This document shows positions 46,832 through 57,801 of a DNA stretch of 64,000 bases, piece by piece. The stretch lies in contig CM073886.1 in assembly GCA_037176705.1 (NCBI GenBank), positions 4,402,001 to 4,466,000 on the forward strand. The letters run 5' to 3'. How positions within the stretch are numbered: the first letter of the stretch is position 1; the number at the start of each line of letters is the position of its first letter. This DNA is from Molossus alvarezi (lineage: Eukaryota > Chordata > Mammalia > Chiroptera > Molossidae). The translations under genes were made by a program, and so were the position numbers. The notes beneath the pieces were generated by a model. That model was given only the letters and a program-made list of their open reading frames with translations. It was not told the DNA's origin and searched no databases.

Positions 46832-47831
46832 AATGCTGTTTTGATTACTGTGGCCTTCTAGTATAGTATGATATCAGGTAGCATGATTCCTCCAACTTTG
46901 TTCTTTCTCAAAATTGCGGTTGCTATTTGGGGTTTTTGTGGTTCCATATAAATTTTTGGGATATTTGTTCTAGTTCTGTGAAATACTTCATTGGTATCTT
47001 GATAGGAATTGAGCTGAATCTATAGATTGCTTCAGATAGTATTGATATTTTAATAATGTTAAATTTTCCTATCCATGAACACAGTATATGCTTCCATTTA
47101 TTTGTATCTTCTTCAGTTTCTTTCTTCAGTATCTTATAATTATCCAAGTATAGACCTTTTACTTCCTTGGTTAAGTTTATTCCTAGACATATTATTCATT
47201 TTGTTGTAATGGTAAATGGGTTTTTTGTTTTGTTTTGTTTTAGTTTCTCATTCTGAGAGTTCATTATTGGCATATAAAACTGCCATCGATTTCTAGATAT
47301 TAATTTTGTATCCTGATACTTTGCTGAATTTATTTATTAAATCTAGTAGTTTTTTGGTGGAGTCTTTAGGGTTTTCTATGTACAATACTATGCCCTTTGC
47401 AAATAATGACCTTTTTAATTCCTCCTTCCCAATTTGGATCCTGTTATTTTTTTCTTCTTGTCTGATTGCTGTGGCTAGTATTTCCAGTACTATGTTGAAT
47501 AAGAGTGGTGAAAGCAGACACCTGTCTTATTCCTGTTCTTAAGGGAAACACTTTTAATTTTTGCCCATTTAAATATGATATTGTCTGTAAGTTTGTCATA
47601 CGTGGCCTTTAATATGTCGAGATATGTTCCCTCTGTTCCCACTTTTCTGAGAGTTTTTATCATAAATGGGCCCTGGGTTTTATCAAATAAATGCCTTATC
47701 TGCATCTATTGATATGATCACATGATTTTTATCCTTCACTTTATGTGGTGTATGACGTTAATTGATTTCCGGATATTGTGCCAACCTTGCATCCCTGGAA
47801 TAAATCTCACTTGATCATGGTGTATGATATT

Positions 47832-47990
47832 TTTTTTCTTTTTTATTGTTGAAAGTATTACAGATGTTCTCCTTTTTTCCCCATTGTTTTCCTCCTTCCT
47901 ACTCTGACCCCCCTCCTACTTTCCCTAACCTAATGTCTGTGTCTATTGGGTATGATTGCTGGCTCTTGTTTTATTCAGAGTTTCTAATTA
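47832..47990 (-). repeat. Short L1 3' UTR fragment, minus strand
   Basis: tttttattgttgaaagtattacagatgttc followed by a C-rich stretch (ccccccctcctac) is like the L1 3' UTR of the young copies. It is strongly 5'-truncated. Confidence 0.6.
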
Positions 47991-48064
47991 TTATTTGGCT
48001 ATGTCACTAAAAATGTAACATGTTTTGCAGGCTTAATGAGATAAATGTTCACTTCTCTTTTTAT

Positions 48065-48287
48065 TTTTAATCCTCATCTAAGGATATGTTGATTGATTTT
48101 TAGAGAGAAAGGAAGGGAGAGAGAAACATCATTGTGAGAGAGAAATATCAATCATTTTGCATCCCGTAGGCACCCAAACCAGGGATCAAACCCGCAACCT
48201 AGGTATGTGCTCTAACTGGGAATCGAACCCGCAACCTTTTGGTATACGGGACCATGCTCCAACTAACTGAGCCACCTGTCCGGGGCC
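48065..48287 (-). mobile_element. VES SINE, minus strand
   Basis: taatcctcatctaaggatat through gagccacctgtccgggg; both internal blocks are present (atcaaacccgcaacctagg and atcgaacccgcaacctttt). Confidence 0.88.
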
Positions 48288-48533
48288 ATTTCTCTTTTCT
48301 TTTTTCCCTGTTTCCCCTCCTCAAATAGTTAGAAAATTAACTAAATAGTGTTAGTGGCCTAGGAAAGCTACTGTTTAAATGATCTCTAACTTGAAATGAC
48401 AAATAATTGACTACTCCCTAATTTATCTTTTATTTTGGAGGGAGAGAATAATGTGATAAAATATGGGTTATTAAATAATAGGCACAAAAATGAAATAGAA
48501 GAAATGTACTGTTCCATTAATGTTTATTGAGGG

Positions 48534-50285
48534 AATTTCTGTGATGATTATTAATACTGAATACCTTTTTATGTACCTGTCAGCCATATGTATGTCTTCT
48601 CTGGAAAAATATCTTTTCATGTCCTTTGCTCCCCCCCACTTTTTTTTTTGGTAACATCCTCTTCATGACTTTGCCCATTTTTAAATTGGATTATTCATGA
48701 CTTTGCCCATTTTTAAATTGGATTATTTTGGGGGTTTTTTTTGCCATAAAGTTGTATGAGTTTCTTGTATGTTTTAGATATAAACCCATTAGATACATGG
48801 TTTACAAATATTTTCTCCTATTTCATAGGTGGTTGGTTTTATTTTTGTCGATTGTTGCCTTTGCTGTACAAAACCTTTTTAATTTTTGTTTGGTTTGCAT
48901 TTGTTGCCTGTGCTTTTGGTGTCAAGTTTGAAAATTCATCACCAAGACCCGTGTCGTGGAGGTTTCCCCTATGTTTTCTTTTTGTAGCTTTACAATTTCA
49001 GGTCTTACGCGTAAGTACTTAATCCATTTGAGGTCACTGAGGTGAGTGGTGTAATAAAGGGGCCAGTTTCATTCTTCTGCATGTGGCTACCCAGTTTTCC
49101 AAGCACATGTGTTGAAGAGACTGTCCATTCCCCATTGTGTGTTATGGTGCCCTTGTCAGAGGTTAGCTGACCGTGTACGTGTGGCTTTGTTTCCGGGCCC
49201 TGGCTGTTTCTGTGCCAGGGCTCCGCCGCTGTGGTGACTAGCTGTGCAAGATCGTTTGAAGTCAGGAAGTGTGGTGCCTCCAGCTTTGTTCTTTCTGAAG
49301 ATAACTTTGCCTATTTGGGGTTTGGGGACTTTCATATGAATTTTAGAATTATTTTAAATGTCTATGAAAAGTACCGTTGGTGTTTTGGTAGGGATTGCAT
49401 TAAATCTGTAGATCACTTTGGGTAGTATGGACATTTTAACAGTATTCTGCCTCATCATCAGGGAAATGAATATCAAAACCACAATGAGATATCACCTCAC
49501 ACCTGTTAAAAGAGCAAGTGTTGGTGAGGACATAGAAGGAAGGCAGTCCTGTAGCCTCTGAGTGAGAACAGAAATTGAACTGGTACAGCTGTTATGGAAA
49601 ACAATATGAAGGTTCCTCAAGAAATTAAAAATAAAACTTCCATGTGATCCAGCAATCCATCTTGTGGGTTTATAGCAAAGGAAATAAAGTCAGTATTTTT
49701 AAGAAATTCTTGCACTCCCATGTTCATTGCAGCGTTATTCATAATAGCCAAGATATAGAAACAACGTGTCTGTCAACAGATCAGTGAATAAAGAAAAGGT
49801 GGTGTATGTGTACAGAATAATATTATTCAGCCATAAAAATGTCCTGGTATTTGCAACAGTGCAGATGAACCTGGAGAGCATCATGCTAAGTGAAATATGC
49901 CAGACAGGGAAAGGCAAATATTGCATGCTGTCACTTATATGTGGGAACTAAAAATATAAAAACTTTTTAAAATCTTGAACTTACAGAAACAGAGTAGAAT
50001 GGCAGTTGCTTGTGGATGGAGATGCTGATCAAAGGGTGAAATTTTCAGTGATAAGATGAGTCACTTCTGAGGATCTAATGTACAGCATGTGACTATGGTT
50101 TATAATACTGTGTTTTATGCTTGAGGTTTGCTAAGAGGGTAGATCTTAGGTGTTCTTACCACACATCCTGTGTGAGGTGATCAGTGTATTAATTAACTGG
50201 ACTGTGGTAATCGTACATTGTATACTTTAAATATATACAATTTTATTTATCAATTATACCTCAAACATATAAGCTGGAAAATATA
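48534..50285 (+). mobile_element. L1 with 5' inversion (twin priming), inserted in an L2
   Basis: 48534-49440 is L1 ORF2 in reverse and 49455-50285 is L1 ORF2 end plus 3' UTR forward. Both halves begin at the same point of ORF2: tgatgattattaatact on the left and catcatcagggaaatgaatatc on the right. The duplication TTTATTGAGGG lies at 48523-48533 and 50286-50296. The left and right flanks join into one L2 element. This is the signature of twin priming. Confidence 0.85.
48662..48725. repeat. Perfect 32-bp tandem duplication
   Basis: The segment 48662-48693 (ttcatgactttgcccattt...) is repeated exactly at 48694-48725 within the inverted L1 half. It must be fairly recent, because the two units are identical. 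Confidence 0.93.
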
Positions 50286-51180
50286 TTTATTGAGGGCATA
50301 TTACATGTCGGGCACTGTGCTGAGCTTTGGATGTATATTGGTAAATACAATAGGTACAGACCATATACTGAGCTTAGAATCTAGCAGGTAGAAGAGAAAT
50401 AAACCAAAAAGTCATGAAAATAAACATGATTGTCATAAGTGTTGTAAAGGGAGAAGTAGAGTTTAATGGGAGCCTATAACAGAAAGAAATTACTAGGGAA
50501 ATCTTCCCTAAGAAAATGACACTTAAACCTAGAATGAAAGGAAGTGTAGGAGTTAGCAAGAGGATGAGCAGGATGTGATGTTACAGGCAAAAGGAGTACC
50601 ATGCACAGAGGCCTCGAAGTAAGAGAGTGCAGTGCATTTCAGAACAAGAGAAAATCAGTGGGGCCAGTGTATCAAGCAGGGGAGGGAGTGGACGAGGTGA
50701 ACTGAAGAAACAGGTATAGTCCATGTCTGAGAGGCCTGGTAGGCCCTGATAGGGGTCTATTTATGGTCTTCATCCTAAAGATGATGAGAAGCCCTTTAAG
50801 GGTCTAAGACAGTGGGACAAAAACCAGATTTGCATTTTAGAAACAGTTATTCTGCCATGTGAAGAAGAAAGGATCGGAAGGGACAAGAGCTGTGTGATAG
50901 GAATTGACAGTGGCTGGGTTTGGAATGCTGGAAGTGGAGATGGCGAGAAGAAGATGGTTTCTATGTTTAGGAGACTGATTCACTTAGAGATTCGGAGTAG
51001 CGAGTTCTAGGGTTAGAAGAGGAAGGATGGCTTTGCGTAGCTGGATGACAATGGTGAGATTGAATAGGACACTAGAAAGAGCCAGGTTTGAGAAGGAAGG
51101 TGATTTCATTTTTGTATTTGATAAGCTCAGGATGCCTGTGAGGCATCAAAGAGGAAAACTAAGTAAGTAGTAACATGTAG
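50286..51180 (-). repeat. L2 LINE 3' region, minus strand
   Basis: tttattgagggcatattacatgtcgggcactgtgctgagc, then gcatgcctcgaagtaagag-like and ggtaggccctgataggggtctatttatggtcttcatcc follow reversed L2. Its first bases lie on the far side of the L1 (48510-48533). Confidence 0.6.
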
Positions 51181-51239
51181 GAATCTGGAGTTTAAGAGAT
51201 GTCCTCACTAAAGGTACATTTGTGAGTCATTGCCTTATA

Positions 51240-51750
51240 GGTAATAAATGATTTTGGGAACCTAATCTAGATTACCTGGAGAGAACTCGGAGTGAGAAGA
51301 AAAAGGTGACTTGGAATAAACTTGAAGAACTCATTGGGGATGTTCTGTATCATTTTTGTTATTGGCAAGCTTTGGTTTATAAGAACTGTCCCTTGTAAAG
51401 CTTGGTTGTTGTGACTGAGGCTTTCTGTTGTCATGGAGTAACCATCTTCTCTTGCCAGGTGTATTGGTCATTTCATTATTTTTTGTCCATCACCTATTAT
51501 TTACTCAGTCAGGGAATAGGCTTTACAATTAATTGATCTTCCAAAAGTAACTGATATTTTCTAAGTATCTGGGTTAGACAGTGAGCTTTGTCTAGATAAG
51601 GAATGAAGAACTCTTCTACATATTTGTCCTTTAAACATTTCAGATGTTATGCTTTTTTAGCTGTCTGTCCAGACATAATAAGGAAAATTGAATATTCCTT
51701 GGTAGTCTTTTTCTGTGCATCATTGGGAATCTCCTTACAGAGAGCTTTAA
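51240..51750. other. Intronic sequence, nothing recognised
   Basis: No supported gene or repeat. Confidence 0.45.
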
Positions 51751-51765
51751 CAATAATGAAAGTTG

Positions 51766-52018
51766 CCCTGGCTGGTTTGGCTCAGCAGTTAGACCATCGG
51801 CCTGAAGATCGAAGAGTCTCAGGTTCAATTCCCAGTCAAGGGCATGTACCTGGGTTGCAGTTTTGATCCCCAGCCTTGGTTGGAGTCATGCAGGAAGCAA
51901 CCAATCAATATCACATCGATATTTCCCACCCCCTTCCTTCCCTCTCTTCCAGTCTATCCAAAAATCAATGGAAAAATATCCTCAGGTAAGGATTAATAAA
52001 AAAGAAAAAATAAATAAA
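51766..52018 (+). mobile_element. VES SINE, + strand
   Basis: Head ccctggctggtttggctcagc and tail atcctcaggtaaggattaat. Flanks AATAATGAAAGTT (51753) and AATAATAAAAGTT (52019) differ at one base. Confidence 0.9.
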
Positions 52019-52206
52019 AATAATAAAAGTTTACTGCTTGGTGTTTTATCCAATGTAGTGTCTGATCACCTAAGTCTTAGTTAGGGTTTAGGGTGATGGG
52101 GTATGCCACTTATGCCACTAGGGAGTCACAGAAGGTAGGGATTAAGATATTGACTGTCAGAATGTAAAAATTGGTCCTTCAAAAGCCACTGTTAAGAAGG
52201 ATGTAG

Positions 52207-52415
52207 CCCGGCCAGTATGGCTCAGTGGTTGAGCGTCAACCCATGCACCAAGAGGTTGCCAGTTTGATTCCTGGTCAGGGCACATTTCCAGGTTGTGGGC
52301 TCAGTCCCCAGTGAGGGGCATGCAGGAGACCAATTGATGTCTCTCTCTCACATCGATGTTTCTCTCCCTTCCTCTCTCCCCCTGTCCCTCCCTCCCTTCC
52401 ACGCTCTAAAAATAT
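52207..52415 (+). mobile_element. VES SINE, + strand
   Basis: agcccggccagtatggctcagtgg through ttccacgctctaaaaatatcaa. Confidence 0.88.
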
Positions 52416-52779
52416 CAACGTTTAGAATCTTCTCCTCCTCCTGGAAGGATTAACCCTCTCCCCCCAAACAAAAATTGCTGCAGAACATCACACCACACAA
52501 CAACAGAATCAATATCGCACGCAATGCGAATGATAATGTGCTAATCATTCATCAAACATTGTTTACCAGTGGTGACTTGGATTTAAATATGTAGACTATA
52601 ATTGTAACTATGTAATATTTATTTATGTCAGTGAAATTACTATAGTGTTTTTTCCAACATGTGTCCTCTTCGCTAAAATTTGTTAAAAATAACAGTGAAT
52701 TAATAACAAAAAAAATTTCTTTATTTATAAGCAAATCTTGTTTAAAAGCATTTTTAAATTAACAGGGTATTAATTTTCA

Positions 52780-52865
52780 CGTGACATATGAACCAGAAAT
52801 TTTGTCTGTTAAGTCCGAAGTCGTTTCAACTGAGGTCTGAAAAATTGAGGGTTTACTGTAATAGA
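52780..52865 (+). repeat. Possible DNA-transposon end
   Basis: cgtttcaactgaggtctgaaaaattgagggtttactgta resembles the terminal part of Tigger-type mariner fossils. Weak call. Confidence 0.3.
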
Positions 52866-53295
52866 AGCAGATCTGTCTCGGGAATGGGGAGAGGGGATTA
52901 ATTGCAGAGGTATGTGAGGGAACTTTGGTGGTGATTTCTTTTTTTTTTATCCTCACCTGAGGATATTTTTCCATTTTTTGTACAGATAGAGTGGGAGGGA
53001 GAGAGAGAAAGGGAGAGAGAGAGAAACATCGACGTGAAGGGACACATCGAGTGGCTGCCACCCGCACGACCAACCAGGGCCGGGGACAAACTGCAACCAA
53101 AGTACATGCCCTTAGCGGGAACCGATCCCGGGTCTCTCCGGACCGCAGGCCAACGCTCTAACCGCGGAGCCAAACCGGCCAGGGCGGTGGTGATTTCTAT
53201 ATCATGACAGCTGTATACATTTTTCAAAACTCATTGACTTGTACACATAAAAGTGGTGAATTGTATTGTATCTAAATTATATCTCAGTAAAGCTA
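52866..53295 (+). repeat. Old L1 3' end, + strand, split by a SINE
   Basis: tatatcatgacagctgtatacatttttcaaaactcattgac and gtggtgaattgtattgtatctaaattatatctcagtaaagct are the classic end of an old L1; the left piece lies before 52940. Confidence 0.7.
52940..53185 (-). mobile_element. VES SINE, minus strand, near consensus
   Basis: tcctcacctgaggatattt through aaaccggccagggc with CpGs kept in the B-box region. Perfect duplication GGTGGTGATTTCT at 52927-52939 and 53186-53198. Confidence 0.95.
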
Positions 53296-53317
53296 ACGTA
53301 AACATTTGTTTACGTTA
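53294..53317. promoter_or_regulatory. Palindrome of two forkhead-like motifs
   Basis: TAACGTAAACA, two bases, then its exact reverse complement TGTTTACGTTA. Each arm contains GTAAACA, the core bound by forkhead factors. No function is shown. Confidence 0.5.
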
Positions 53318-53479
53318 AGAGATAACAGAAACCATTTAGGAAATACTTTATTTGTAAAATGGGGCAGTAGACCTTAAAAAGTGAAGTTTCTTGCTCAAAA
53401 ATACTCGAGTGGTGTGACGTGCACGGAGTGCCTATCTCCAGCGTCCTGGCCCCGGGCTGCACAGTTCTCCTGGCTGAGA

Positions 53480-53650
53480 CTGCATCCTGTCTGTATTGTG
53501 CTTTCCATTTTCTGTCAGTGTAGTCTGGCTCTTTGTGTATGTTATAAGTTCTGAAAGTACAGGGATCATGTCTGTGTTCTTCTTCATACTCACTGCTTTG
53601 GGTACTGCAAGGAGTGTGCGCTCAGTATTTGCTGAATGAATGAAAGCTTG
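53480..53650 (+). repeat. L2 3' end, + strand
   Basis: agtacagggatcatgtctgtgttcttcttcatactcactgctttggg and ctcagtatttgctgaatgaatgaa match the L2 end. Confidence 0.75.
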
Positions 53651-53659
53651 GTATAGATA

Positions 53660-54255
53660 GCACTGTGCCTCCGAGACGTGGATAGAAAAGTCAGGAATAT
53701 CTCATGGCGTAGCTCCAGGGTTCTCAAATTCTGCAGAGACGCTCTGACGGATGCTTTCCCTAGACCACCCTCTCTTTGCTTAGGAGACCACAGCTACCAC
53801 AAATGTAAGCAAATTAGTGGGGGTTGAGATTATACATTTCTGTGAAAGCTTAGGTAATGTTCTCCGATGTTGAAAAGTGAGGAGGATATCACCTTACATT
53901 TCAGTCTGAAGCCCAATATAACTACAGTGAGAACATAAGCTCTTTTTAAAGATTAAATGGAAGAGCAGCTATCAAAATCAGAACTTTTGTCTGTTTCCAA
54001 AGCATTTCACTCTTCAGTGATTGATGGACCATGCTCAGTGGCACAGAGTGAACACTGGTCTCAGTGTCCAACTTGGTTTCCCCGCATCTCCAAGACCCTA
54101 AAATTTTACAGCTCTGATTAATTTTTAAATAATTCAGTAGATCTACATAAATTGCACACAAATTTACAATTTTTTTTCATCTAAGACCAAGAAAGCAAGG
54201 AGAGGAAGTACAGATTGTTTCCTTCCTTAAAGTGAAAGTACATACTTTAGTGAAA
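53660..54255. other. Intronic sequence, nothing recognised
   Basis: No supported gene or repeat. Confidence 0.45.
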
Positions 54256-54257
54256 TA

Positions 54258-54510
54258 GCAATGTATCATTAATAACATGTAATGTTTGTCAGGTTATTGC
54301 TCTGTCCCAGGCATTTGTTCTAAGTGCTTTACACATATTCTCTTAATCCACACAATACTCTGAGGTCATTATGTTGTATATTCATTTGTAGTTGAGGAAA
54401 CTGAGGCATAAAGAGGTTAAATAATTTGCCTAAAATCTCACTGCTTGTAAGTGATGGACCTGGAATCTGAATATTAATTCAGAGCCTGAATTCTAATCAT
54501 TGTGATATGT
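54258..54510 (-). repeat. MIR SINE, minus strand
   Basis: gtgctttacacatattctcttaatccacacaatactctgagg, then gaggaaactgaggcataaagaggttaaataatttgcc. Confidence 0.82.
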
Positions 54511-55010
54511 TGTCTCCCGGTTAGGTCAATGGACATGTGACTAAACAGTTTAGAATTTGATTTAATATCAGAGAATTACTATACTTGTGTAAATTAAGGG
54601 GTACAATTTATTAGAAAATAATTTAGAATTATTTAGTATTGATATATCAAGTAGTTGAAAAATAAGTTATTTTGACAGACCTGGAAGTCATGCAATGGAA
54701 ACTTTGCTATACCCGCAGGAAAGCTGTTTCTTCATAGTGACATACCCTACAGACTTCTTTCTGAGAAGGAGATGATGCACGGTTTTGGACTGCACAAGTA
54801 AATGAGAAATGTGCGTGCCCCTGTGGTGTCTGAGAGTAGACCATAGATAACCAAGGTTCCTTGGAAATCACTAAGATCCTAAAGCAGGGAATCCCTTTGT
54901 TGAGACAAAGAAATTGGTATATTTCTTTAAGGAAGATGAGCTGGAAGTGGGGTATTTCTTGAACTTTTATCAGAAAGAGTGGCTGGTGTGGAAAGAGGCC
55001 ATATTTAAAA
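54511..55010. other. Intronic sequence, nothing recognised
   Basis: No supported gene or repeat. Confidence 0.45.
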
Positions 55011-55012
55011 GT

Positions 55013-55040
55013 TTTATTTATTGATTTTTAAAAGAAAGGA

Positions 55041-55080
<40 letters not shown>

Positions 55081-55206
55081 ATTTGTTGTTCCATTTATTT
55101 ATGCTTCATTCATTGATTCATCTTGTACGTGCCCTGACCAGGGATCAAACCAACAACCTTGGAATATCAGGATGACGCTCTAACCAACTGAGCTACCCTG
55201 CCAGAG
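55013..55206 (-). mobile_element. VES-related SINE, minus strand (second body type), with (GA)n
   Basis: ttgttgttccatttatttatgc body and gagctaccctgccagag head. A pure (GA)n tract of about 40 bases (55038-55077) has expanded in its body. Confidence 0.87.
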
Positions 55207-55479
55207 TGAGGCTAGAGTGTGGAGCCCATAGGAGTCACTCCTATGAACTGGCAAGAGAAATCCAAATACATATTCTCCCTCTTTGTGTATGTTTTGACAT
55301 GCCATGAAAGTTTTCTTAGACTTAACACTCTTTTGCTTATGAAGTTGTAATTACATATGCTCTGGTATAAATCTGAATGTTCCTGAAGGTATTTTTAGGA
55401 ATACTGATCATTTTCCTTACTGAGTGAATGGTGCTCAGGAAGTCAGCATCTGGTGGTAGGAATAGTTTAGAGTAGGTAA

Positions 55480-55640
55480 TTGAAAAGCTGGGTTTTGGTC
55501 CCAGCACTGCTAGTTACTTTGTATCCTTGATTTATCCTTTACCCTCTCTGGGCCTCAGTATTCTTCCAACCCTAACTTGGGGAGATAGGACAGATGATCT
55601 TTAAGATCCCTTCTGGCTCTAAATGCCCCAGTTTTATGAC
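55480..55640 (+). repeat. MIR SINE fragment, + strand
   Basis: gggttttggtcccagcactgctagttac and tttaccctctctgggcctcagta match the MIR 5' half and core. Confidence 0.65.
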
Positions 55641-56036
55641 TGCTTTTGGCCAGGACTGTTGAGTGATTTTCTTGTCTGCCGCACTGCTTGCTTCCAGGTC
55701 ACTGTCCACAGGCGACCCGGTTTGGTCGATGGCTGTGGACTTTCTGCTCTTCAACAGTGTTGTTAAAGTACTTTTGTAATGATTCTGCAGTACTTTTCTG
55801 TCCACAGAAACCATTTGACCTACCAAATGTGTTTGATTTATTCCCTTTACCAGTGTCACCTACCTAAGCCACTGCTCCATAGAAAACATGGGAATTATTC
55901 ATTTAGGTGAGATAGATTTTAAATTTGTTTTGGGTTTCTTCTGCCAAATCAGTTAGGGAAGAAACACTTAGTGTCCTGATATGATCTTTCAAGTTCCTGC
56001 ACAGGGTTTCTCATGAGCGACAAATTAAAGTGGAAT
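55641..56036. other. Intronic sequence, nothing recognised
   Basis: A minus-strand open frame of 95 codons (55572-55859) has no recognisable domain. Confidence 0.45.
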
Positions 56037-56055
56037 AGAAAATGTAGAGGTAGTA

Positions 56056-56873
56056 GACCGAAAAATGGCGGCGGAGTGAACGGAGCTACACAGACCGTCT
56101 CCCAGAACCAAACTGGAATTACAACTATAACACAGACAAATCGAGGGTAAAAACCAACAGAAAAGCAGCTTGCGAGGACCATACAATGAGGGACACTGAC
56201 TCCATCCCGGTAGGCTTGCAAAGGCGCGAGACGGGGCTGGGAGCCCACGGTCGGCAGCTCGGCAGCGGCCTCAGCTGGGAGCAGCGCCCTCGGGTCACAC
56301 TCCCAGGCGGCTCCACAGTGCAGCCGGGACAGAGGCTGAAACAGCCACAGCCACTCACCTTGGGCTCCGGCGGAGGGAGGACGGACTGTACTGGAACTGT
56401 GTGGGGACACTCGGGATTTGGAGGGCGCTCAGAGCTTTGGCTGAGTGCAGCCACTCAGGAAAGCTACCACATTGCTCCTTCCCAGGGCTCTGAGGAGAGG
56501 CAGCAGCCCCTCCCTCGGAGATCCAACCCCACCCTGTGGGCCATTGAAGTGCTAATTGAGGCTCACTAACAACCAGCATCTGCCCCACCCTCCTGAAAGC
56601 CCCTTGGTTGAGCACCAGAGGGAGTTTTTCAATCAACTGACAACCCAAAACTCATCAATTAACCTAGACTGCTAGCCTCCAGGCAAAAAGCTAGAGGATA
56701 ACAGTACCTTTCCTGGGCTGGCAACTTTAACCAGGAAAGTAAGACTTGACAGTGGTGTTCAACGTGGGTCCTCCCTCGCTCATCTAAACACAGGAGAGGG
56801 AGCCACAAACAGCAGAACACCAACACCCACAGGGAGAACTTGACAGGCTCCAAAGCCCACAGTGATAGCCAAA
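56056..56873 (+). promoter_or_regulatory. L1 5' UTR / internal promoter with YY1 site
   Basis: AAAATGGCGGC at 56062-56072 sits at positions +7 to +17 of the element, the same place and strand as the YY1 site that positions transcription start in human L1. The first 500 bases are GC-rich and CpG-bearing. Antisense open frames of about 100 codons overlap it (56125-56454 and 56355-56648), without known domains. Confidence 0.75.
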
Positions 56874-57756
56874 ATGGTGAAACACAGAAACAGAAGCCAA
56901 ATGAAAGAGCAAGACACCTGCACCGAAGATGAGATCAATGTGGAGCAATTAGGCATGTTAACAGAGCTAGAATTCAGAGCCATGATCTTGAGGAAGCTGA
57001 ACAGCATGAGTAAGGACATAGAGACACTGAAAATAAGCCAATTGGAATTAAAAACCAACAAGAAGAGATAAAAAATGACATATCAGAAATGAAAAACACA
57101 TTGGAAGGTTTAAAAAGCAGAGTAGGGGAAGCTGAGGACCGGATCAGTGAATTAGAAGACAGGGTAGAAAAAATCAACCAATCAGAAAAACAAAAGGAAA
57201 AAACTATTAAAAAACAGGAAGACAGCTTAAGAGAACTATGGGACAACTGGAAACGTAATAATATTCGCATCATAGGAGTCCCCGAAGAAGAAGAAAATGA
57301 GCAAGGGATAGAGAATATATTCAAAACAATAGTGAGAGAAAACTTCCCTAATTTGGTGAAGGAAGAAGGCATTCAAGTTCAAGAAGCACAGAGAGTCCCA
57401 AGTAAGAAGAACCCAAACAGGCCCACACCAAGACACATAGTAATTAAAATGCCACAAATTAAAGACAAAGAGAGAAACCTAAAAGCAGCAAGAGATAAGC
57501 AACAGGTTACCTACAAAGGGAACCCCATAAGGCTCTCAGCTGACTTCTCACAAGAAACACTACAGGCCAGAAGAGAATGGCATGAAGTAATCAAAGTCAT
57601 GAAAAACAAGAATCTGAATCCAAGACTACTCTAACCAGCAAGGCTATCATTCAAAATAAAAGGTCAAATAAAGAGATTCCCAGACAAAAAAAAAGGCTAA
57701 GGGAATACATTAGCACCAAACCAGCACTGCAAGAAATGTTAAAAGGACTGCTGTAA
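56874..57756 (+). pseudogene. L1 ORF1 (RNA-binding chaperone), broken
   Basis: Starts MVKHRNRSQMKEQ; about 294 codons long in all. The N-terminal half is a coiled coil (heptads around LKSRVGEAEDRISELEDRV), followed by the RRM-like and C-terminal domains (NIRIIGVPEEEEN, ENFPNL, KMPQIKDKERNLKAARDK). Lesions: a one-base loss near 57055-57060 shifts the frame (stop at 57069), an in-frame stop TAA at 57632-57634, and an altered A-run at 57686-57694 that shifts the last 20 codons. In working L1s this protein trimerises and coats the L1 RNA. It sits 45 bases before ORF2, as in other mammals. Confidence 0.93.
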
Positions 57757-57801
57757 TTAGCAGTAGAAATGGGAAGAAAAATAGAACCACACTAAACAAA
57801 A

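Larger units (their letters stand above)
44935..47830 (-). repeat. Old L1, minus strand, cut by SINEs
   Basis: Starts with the reversed 3' UTR (gggggtgacattggttaataaaattatattg) and runs through ORF2 to the RT region (minus frame near 47306-47705, DKTQGPFMIKTLRKVGTEGTY). Two SINEs interrupt it at 45150 and 46617. It ends at about 47830, next to a different L1 scrap. Confidence 0.87.
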
